Origin: Galaxea fascicularis
Taxonomy: Eukaryota > Cnidaria > Anthozoa > Scleractinia > Euphylliidae
DNA: 64,000 nucleotides
NCBI GenBank assembly: GCA_948470475.1
Contig: OX419342.1
Location: 5,733,212-5,797,211 of the forward strand
Direction: 5' to 3'
The position numbers and the translations under genes are program-made. The notes under the pieces are model-generated. The model worked only from the letters and a program-made list of their open reading frames with translations. It did not search any database and was not told the DNA's origin. Shown in pieces: positions 25,301 through 34,200 of this stretch (position 1 is its first letter; each line of letters starts with the position of its first letter).

Positions 25301-28300
25301 CCAACGGTAATGTAAGTTACGAAATTTAATAAAACTTTTAATCTCCTTTGTCAACATTTGTATTCGCCTCACAGATCTCACTTAGTTGGTATGTTACATG
25401 TAGGGAGAATTTGTATTAACGTTGACTCAATTGATCCCTGGTGATCATTTCGTGTATTCTCATGCCCTGTACACTCGACGAACTTGTAATATGGTAACGA
25501 GGTCTAGAAGTTATATGGTGGTCACTGTTGGAACGTAAGGCGTTGATGTGCTGATGGTGATTTATCATAAATTCGACACCCAAGCTAACTGGTCGTCTGC
25601 TACAAGAGTGGTTTTCAGTTGGCTGTCGAAAGTTATTCTCGTTCGCTTAATTGGTTTTGCTTTACTTTGCTTTTTATTGGTTGGCAAAACTCATCGTGTC
25701 ACTTTCTCATCCAATGAGAAGCCAAACCAAACCCAATGGTTAGTTGCACGCACGCATTTTCCCGCGCTTGGCGCGATTGCATGTTGTTACTTCAAATTCT
25801 GATTGGTTCACTGAGCTGTCTCGTCTCTTGTGATTGGCTGGAGTAATTGCTTTAATGGTTTTGGTTTTAAGACACTCGATTGAAAACCACCCTATCCTAA
25901 ATGACAAATAGGCCATATTCGTATTCTCGGTATTAAACTGGATCTAGCATGAAGTGGAGGCTCTTGCGGGGGAATACATTTACATATGAAAAGATTCCCC
26001 CGCAAGAGCCTCCACTTCATGCTAGATCCAGTTCAATACCGAGAATACAAATATGGCCTATTAAATACTGCGATCACACAATAGTCACAAATCGCAATCT
26101 CACTCACAAACATGTAGATAAGGATCAGCGCATACACGAAAGATACAAGAATCGTGATTTGACCATCAAACAACCTCCCTCTACTCTCCCCCCTGCTCCC
26201 TCCCACCTGCTCCCTCCCACTTTTTAACACTGACCAGTGTCAGGATTCTCTTCACAAGTCACTTTCAGACTTAACACAGAGTTTATGAGAATAAATCTTG
26301 TGATCTCCAACTACTGATGTGTTGTATTGTTAAACCAAATCTCTCCCAACTGGCACTTTATATAGAAATATTAGGGGAATCGTTATGGTAATATACAGAT
26401 TCAATATCAAGGACTAAACAGTTAATAATAGTGTTCTTACGTAAGAATTGTTTGTGAAAATATGTTTGGTGTAGAAAGTAATTAAAGTCACGACCACACA
26501 ATCCTAAGACTGATACACTTAGAAAAAACATTCTTTAAAAAGAGGAAACTTCTGACATGCCTTACCTCAGCAAATGTAAAAGGTGCTTTAAAGATTAAAT
26601 ATAATCTTTTAAAATTAATTTTATTTGTGTCTGATCTTTTATAGAGCACCTATTACGGAGACTATCCGGGTGGTGGTGCATGCGCTTTAGATCCCCCATC
26701 GCCGCTGTATAAACAGCCCGAATGGATCAAGGTCGCAGCTGGCCAATTTGATTACCAGAAGTCTCTTGGGTGCGGTATGTGCATCGAAATCACGGCAAAC
26801 GGGGAGCAGACGAGTTCCACCACTGGCGGGCCGACTCCAATGAAAGGCACATACAAAGCAACTGTGTGGGATCTTTGTGGAGGCTGTAAACAGGGTTTGT
26901 TCAGGAATAATCAGGAGTGAAACGCTTGTTAAACAATAATATTATTATCTTGCAAAAAGGCGCGGATAATAGCCTGATACAACGAGGCTAAAATCAGGGG
27001 ATATTCCAAAAGAAAATTGATAGATTATTTTATTATTTACGACACTGAGAAATTGAAAGAAAACACAAATCACAGTTCATAGAGTTTGAATTATAAAAGC
27101 TGAAATAGTCGTCACTTTCTATCTCCATAAACAAAACAGCGCATATCGCGGGATGTCTATCGAGGAATGTACGACAGCTACTGAGTGAGCCATGACGAAA
27201 TTTGGACATTGCTATCATTTACTGAATAATGAACCATAATATAAGGAAAGGTTACAACTGTAGTTCGTGTCTAGTGAGGGATGCCGACTGTTAAAAGGCA
27301 GTGGTCAGACTGGGTCTGACTAATGCTGAGACCCCGGGGGATACTCCCTTATATGGCCTTAACGGGGACGTGCGGCCCGATAGGGTATGGTTTTCAGGGG
27401 TTTTTTTGTCTTAAATGGGGTATCGATTTCATCACTTTCTGTCTTAAACAGGTTATCGCTACATGACCTAATGGCTAGCCTGCGAAGACAGCCGCCTCTC
27501 CGCGCTCCGGCCGCTGCAGGCTATCTAATGGCTTAAAAAGGATATGCTTAGATGTTTGTTCATAGTAGCCTGATCACAAGCCACCAGTAATTGGTGGGCT
27601 TTCCTTTGCTTTGATAATCACACTACAAAAAAAATCAGTGGTCTTAGACAGGGTCTGAAAAATCTGAATTCTGTCTTGAACGGGATAGGGAAATCAGAGA
27701 TTTGTGTCTTAAACTGGGTTAGGCTTTGAACGCCCGGGCTGCACCTCCCTGCGCAAGCATCTGTTGAGTACTCCCTCCCCACTAGCGCTGAGACAAGGTC
27801 ATGGGCTCAACCAGACCAAAGCTCAGCTGTAACCTAGATTTATATATGAATTCCCATACATTTGCAAGGCACAGGAGTTTAGGTTTGAAGCACGTCCTGG
27901 TACGGGTCACCATAACATTAGAGATTCACATTTTACACTTTCTTGCTGATAACGTTTCGTGTTTTTTTTTTTTTTCATCACACAGCCGGTTTTGATTTTT
28001 ACATACCAGGCTTCGGTAAATACAAAACCTCCTTCAAAGCAGTCCCATGCCCCACTCTACCAGGCCAACAGGGTAACATCCAGTTTCGTTTTACGGGAAG
28101 CAACCCCTGGTCTTTAAAACTGCAGGCTCGAAACTCCAAGTAAGAGCTGATAAGAGTTGATCAAATCTTTTCCCACCGATCAATTTTCATTCCCATATTT
28201 AGTTGTCATGAAAAGCAACTAGCTAACTAGTCCTTAGCTCCACGTTCAATGAAAATAAAAACAGCAAATGTCGTAACTGAATGTTACGATCTATTGCATT

Positions 28301-31248
28301 TTTAGTTACTTTCTTATGAACCTTATCAAAATTACGTTCAAATCTCCAAACGTTCAAGAGCCTCTGAAGACTCCGCCCTCGCAAGTTGGACTGAAAACAT
28401 AAGCACATATCAAGCATATAATTAATGTCATCTGTAAGCTTGTTCCTCGTGTTTTGCCCACCAATCCGAGACGCAATAAATTAGGCGTTTACAAGACCGA
28501 ATCAATACAAAACGATTCAACGCAGAAAGCGTAATAGTGCACTATCATCGCTATTGCCATGATTATCACCTTGGCCACCATCATCATCATCATCGTCGTC
28601 GTCGTCGTCGTCATCGTCGTCATTGGCAGCAGCGTCATCGTCACAGTATTTACTTTTATTACTGAAATTTTTCTTGCTCATTTGTGAAAAATAAATAAAA
28701 AGGTCGCCAGTTTCAGTTTTACCAGTTTTAATTTGTAGTTAATTGTGAGACAGGTTGAACTCATTGGAGATTTAATGATACTGCATAGAAATTCGCATCC
28801 ATCACTTCAACCGTGCAAATTAAATTATGTTTAATAGGAACTTTCTTGCCCGATGAGCTTTGGATAATTCAGGAAAACTTTAAAAGATAACTTGACAGGT
28901 ATGCTTTTAGAGACCTCTCGTAAGACTCTACTCATAGGGTCACTGCGTTTTTGCTTGCCTCAACAGGATTGTAACTGTAGGAATGGAGATAGAACATAAC
29001 AACAAATGGGTCTGTATGACGCGTACAGAGGACAATTACTTCACCATCAATGGACTGGGAGAAATAAAATTCCCGAAGAGATTCCGAGTGACAAGTATCA
29101 GTGGAGAGCAACTCGTGAGCACAGTGCCTGGGATAAGAAACAACGAGAACATCCCTAGTAATATACAGTACTCGGGATTTAACCCAGGTACGGCCAGTTG
29201 TATATCAACCACAATCAATGAAGGACAACGAATGAGGACAGAGAAAATTTCAGTTTCTGTTCCAAAGAAAGGATAGAGGGTGTACGAGCCGAGCAAAATG
29301 CTAGTCATAGAGGGACAGCTATTTAATCCAGTCCCATGACATTGTTTGAGCCATGTATATCATCAAGAGGGAAATCTGAGAAATCCTCAAGTCCCAGCGA
29401 CTGGAAGAAGCCGAGAGATGCTACCCAGCTACCAAGAAGCTACCCAGATGTGGCGCTGTAGAGACAACGCCTTCATGCTGCATACATACCAAATTAAACA
29501 AGGATCTAGAAGAACTATGAAATAATTAGCATTTCGTGCGTCAGGTCAGGGAGGGTCATTTAAAGTTTTAGGCATTGCTCTGTTATCCAATTCTCACTTT
29601 TCATTTCTCTATTGTAGATAGTATTCCAGAGAATATAAAATGCTTTGGGCAAGCAGGAAAACTTGAGCAACGTGAGTAATATGGGATCCCCTGCAAACTG
29701 GTACACTATCAATAATCAAGTTGGGTTGAAAAAATTACTTGTGTAAAATTCCCTTCTTGGCATTCACTTACTTCTTTCTGTTCTGTCTCTTGCAGCCATT
29801 GGCCCAACTAAGCCAACTTCCGCCGGAAGTTCTCAGCCCACACCAGCTAGCACCTCACAAACAACCTCACAAGTAACAGGTGGAGGACCTTCGCTGCCCA
29901 CAAGCCCTGCGGGCTCAACCTTCTCCCCGTCCTCTTCTCCCACGAAGCCTACAGGAGGTAATATTAGATTTACAAACCTCTTTGAACAAACCGGTCTTAT
30001 CACTGGCTGTTGAGTGTTTCTTTTGGAAAACATGTGGAGGTGATTTCGTTTAATCGTCATTTTTGTGCATATTTTTGTCAGTGATTGTAAGACCGGCTCT
30101 GAACATTATGTTGACGTCGGATTGAAGATCAGTCTTCAGTTTTTAGAGTACTAGAACGCCCTTCTGGTTGGGGTGTCGCGCGCAAGTTATTCCGCGGGGT
30201 TGGTTTGTTGCACGCTCAGACACGAATTCCGCGAAGCCATCGCGCGTAAGAGCCCAGTGAGACAGCTTGCAGTCAATCTAATCTGACCTGTAGGTTTGAT
30301 GGAGAAGTGAAATTGAAACTATCAAACAATACAAGTTTTGAGGCCCTTGATAAATCTCATTTCAGAGGACAAGAATTTTTGCAAAGGAAAAGCAACAGGA
30401 CTGTACGCTGACCCGAAAGATTGCAGCAGCTTCTATCAGTGTTCTAACGGGATCACTTTCTGGAAGCACTGTCCCGCGGGACTTCTATTCAACCCAGAGA
30501 TCATGGTTTGCGATTATGCAGCCAACGTAAAATGCCCACTTCGAGTTGAACAAGTTCTAAGGAAAAGCAAGTTCGAGAAAATTGAAAGTTAAAGATATTT
30601 TGCCGAAGATTCTTTATCACAGGTATAAGTTAATGAGAGAGCCGGTTAGTCGCTATCGAGCGAATAATAAATGCGCTAAAACAGAAACTTGTTTATGCGC
30701 CGGATAGCTACTGATCCGCAACAAAATTATCTGTTCTTTAAACTACTGGGGCCTGATCATGAGAAAGACTGAAGATAAAAAAACCGAGCCATCATTTTGA
30801 AGAGATTTTGATTTGGTCTGTGAGGCCGAGTAGAAAGCTTTTTGTCTCTCGCCCCATTGAAACCCGGATTCAAACAGTTCAACAAGCCATTATTAGTCTC
30901 TCTACTTTGTTTTGTTTGTTTGATTCCGTTTTAAGTGCTCAGCTTCTTATAACAACTGTATCAAACCCAAATTTTCCACTTCCCCAAAACTGGGTAATAT
31001 CTGGATGGCTTTTGAACAGAACATTAGAGCAGCGTGCGATGGAGCACAGCCCTTGAACATGTTGAATGAAAGAGCACGCAAGAAAATCGAAACTGTTTTA
31101 GCTGCCGAAATGCAGATCCCCATCTACAAATTTAATCTATAATAGCTTCCCATTACATATATATGTGGTCAGCTGAAGCTCACCACATTTACAGAGTAAA
31201 TAGCAAGTAGAGTTGGATTGATATAAACAACACACAAAATAACATTAA

Positions 31249-31280
<32 letters not shown>

Positions 31281-34200
31281 AATAATAATAATAATAACCT
31301 ATCAGCTATCCTCTTGTTGCAACAAATTAGACATCTAAATTACTTACGGCTCTTTTGAAGCCATCATATGAATCGGATTCGATCACAGAACACTTAATTA
31401 TTCCGGCAGACCTTAATTGTCCTAACAAAGAAACTAAACTTGTAGGTACGTATTTCCTGAAGAAGATAGTTGAATTAATGAACTTCGTGGGATGATACTG
31501 GCGAGTGGGCGATACTGGCAGACGTATGGGTTATTTCAATAACATTTTGGGCTATAATGGCTGTCTGTTGATTGTTTATCTCGATTCTAACTGAGTCGCG
31601 TCTCATAGAAAGCGATGTTAGGTCAATACAGCTTCTCCAAGCGAGTTAACGGGGAATGATGGAAAGAAGAATTAATGGGAAACGGGAAACGAAAAACAGG
31701 AAACAAGGAATCCCTGGAACGGGGAATATCTTAGAATAGGGTATTTCTTTTGCTTATAATGAGCGAAATGAGGTAAACAGAATTTTTGTACGTTATTATG
31801 CAGGCCCAAGTAAATACTAACATTAGCCTAACCATTAGTTTGTTTGTTTGTTTGTTTTTTATCAGAAGTGAGTCGTATGTTGAGTCTTTTACCGTTCACT
31901 GATTATGCAATAATCGGCCACCCGCTCTTGTCAAATACTAAATGACGTGTCTAAAATGGTTGATATTCCGCAGTTAACCGCTCTTGTCAAATGACGGGGA
32001 ATATCAAATAACTAAAACATCCTGCAATCAAATTCAATAAATATCTAAACGGAGTTTATCTCTTTTCTCGGAAATTCAACGTTACATTCCTGTTACTTTA
32101 TTTATTTTTGGTAAGACGCCATTTTGCAAAAACGTCAGAACAAAAGCTACATTCATTCATCTGTTCAGGTGTATACCTAAACAAGTTACATGTCAATCAA
32201 CTGGTAGCCTTCAGCGTGGCGGGAGCGGCTCTTGGAGCCTAAAACAGGTTCAGCAATCGCAAACGTAGAATGACACGGTCTTTAAATTTACTGCAGGAGT
32301 ACCCCCGGAAGCTTGTACCACTCTTTTGTTTTATATAAGAACGTCTAATTTTGGAACTGAGGCTGGATGAACCTATTTTGTTTTGCGATTTGAGTCTGAA
32401 ACTTTTGAGGATGTTGTTTTAAGTTACATGGCACTGTTTGCTGTAAAGTGGTAACAAGTTGCTTGTCATATGCTTGTGCGACTCCCTCTGATGCCGCGAA
32501 CAACTCAAAAAAGATGTCGCAGCAGCCAGCTCTTGGAAATGATTTGGCCTTGTACAAAAAGCATTGGACACAGAGTGTCACAACGCGACAGAAACAAATG
32601 AGCAAAATAAACACGTTCTTAACTGACTCTCAACCTTGGTACGTTCTTGGTATGTTCTTTAGTTAATTTCAGCCTCAACGTACTCATAAAAAAGTTTCGT
32701 ATGTAAAAACAGTGTACCACTTATACTATATACTGGAAACACTAACAAGCCGACTGACCTTACCACAAACATTAGTTAATTCCATCATCCATAAAATCGC
32801 TTCAAACTAACGTCTTTCAGTACAAGCATTTTCCTATACACCCATACAACTTTCCTTACTATTATCTCCTTACTTTAAAGTCAAATGACTGAAATGATTT
32901 GCTATTCGGTATTAAAGTCCGGTGGAGTGACGTTATTTCATGTACCAATGCGCCCGCCAGTGTAAGGTAATCTTTCATTAAAGCGCCTGCAACTATTTTG
33001 CTGGATTAACAAATGACGCTGTTAAACTGAAAGTTGCATTAGCTGATAGAAAAGTAAGCTTTCCAATAAGTTCAGAAGATTCGACCTAGTTAACCAAGGT
33101 AGTTTCACCGCAATTCCACATTTTTGCTACCTTCCATCACTAAACAGTATTTCTCTGTTGCTTTTAAAGACTGGCCACCTTCATCTACCGTGACGACCGG
33201 TTCCACAACGTTTTCCGAGCGGCAGTATTTGCAGCTAAGAATCTTTACGTATTCCTTTCGAAAGGTATCGTTCAGTACACCGTATATTACGGGGTTCAAA
33301 GCAGAGCTTATGGTGGCCAGAAAGGTGTAAGCTACGTAGAGCTCCCGCGGGAAGACCCACCTCCCGCGAATCGTGTCAACGAGATCTATCAACAAAATGG
33401 GTGTCCAACACAAATTGAAAAACACCACTATGACGAACAATGTGCGAGCAACCTTAATCTCCCTCACGTGTACTGTGTTGGCTCCATCCCCGCTAGCTTG
33501 AAAATTGTTGTTGTGACTGCGAACAGTTTTGAAGATTCTCAGGTAGCAGTAAAAGATGATACAGGTTGGAAATCCGACGTAAACTGTCACCAGAAAGGCT
33601 GTGAACGCACCGCTATCAATTTGAAGATAGCAAAAGAACTNNNNNNNNNNNNNNNNNNNNNNNNNNNNNNNNNNNNNNNNNNNNNNNNNNNNNNNNNNNN
33701 NNNNNNNNNNNNNNNNNNNNNNNNNNNNNNNNNNNNNNNNNNNNNNNNNNNNNNNNNNNNNNNNNNNNNNNNNNNNNNNNNNNNNNNNNNNNNNNNNNNN
33801 NNNNNNNNNNNNNNNNNNNNNNNNNNNNNNNNNNNNNNNNAACAGTTACACAAAATTCTTAACTTAAAAAGTTACAATGGGTCGTGAATTGTATCTTTTT
33901 AAGTTACATTCATCAATTTTCAAACCAGAGTAGCATCAAACCATGTCTGATGTTAATCAGTTCTTTTTGTCTAAGTTTGAAACAAAAGAACAGAAGACGC
34001 CAAACTTGTTTTTTGGTCCGTATCTGTGTTTTCTTGAAAACTATTCAAAGAATGACAAAAAATACAGGGAAATGTTTACCAAACAAAAGCAAGCCTGTGT
34101 GTAAGAAATAAGCAATTTTTGAGCAAAATGAAAAGATCACCTCAAAAAGACACTGAGCAATGATAGTAGCCATTACAGTGTACCCTTTAATTTTATTTCA

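Noticed and set aside
33641..33887. Open frames spanning the run of Ns.
   Set aside because: They exist only because undetermined codons cannot create stops.
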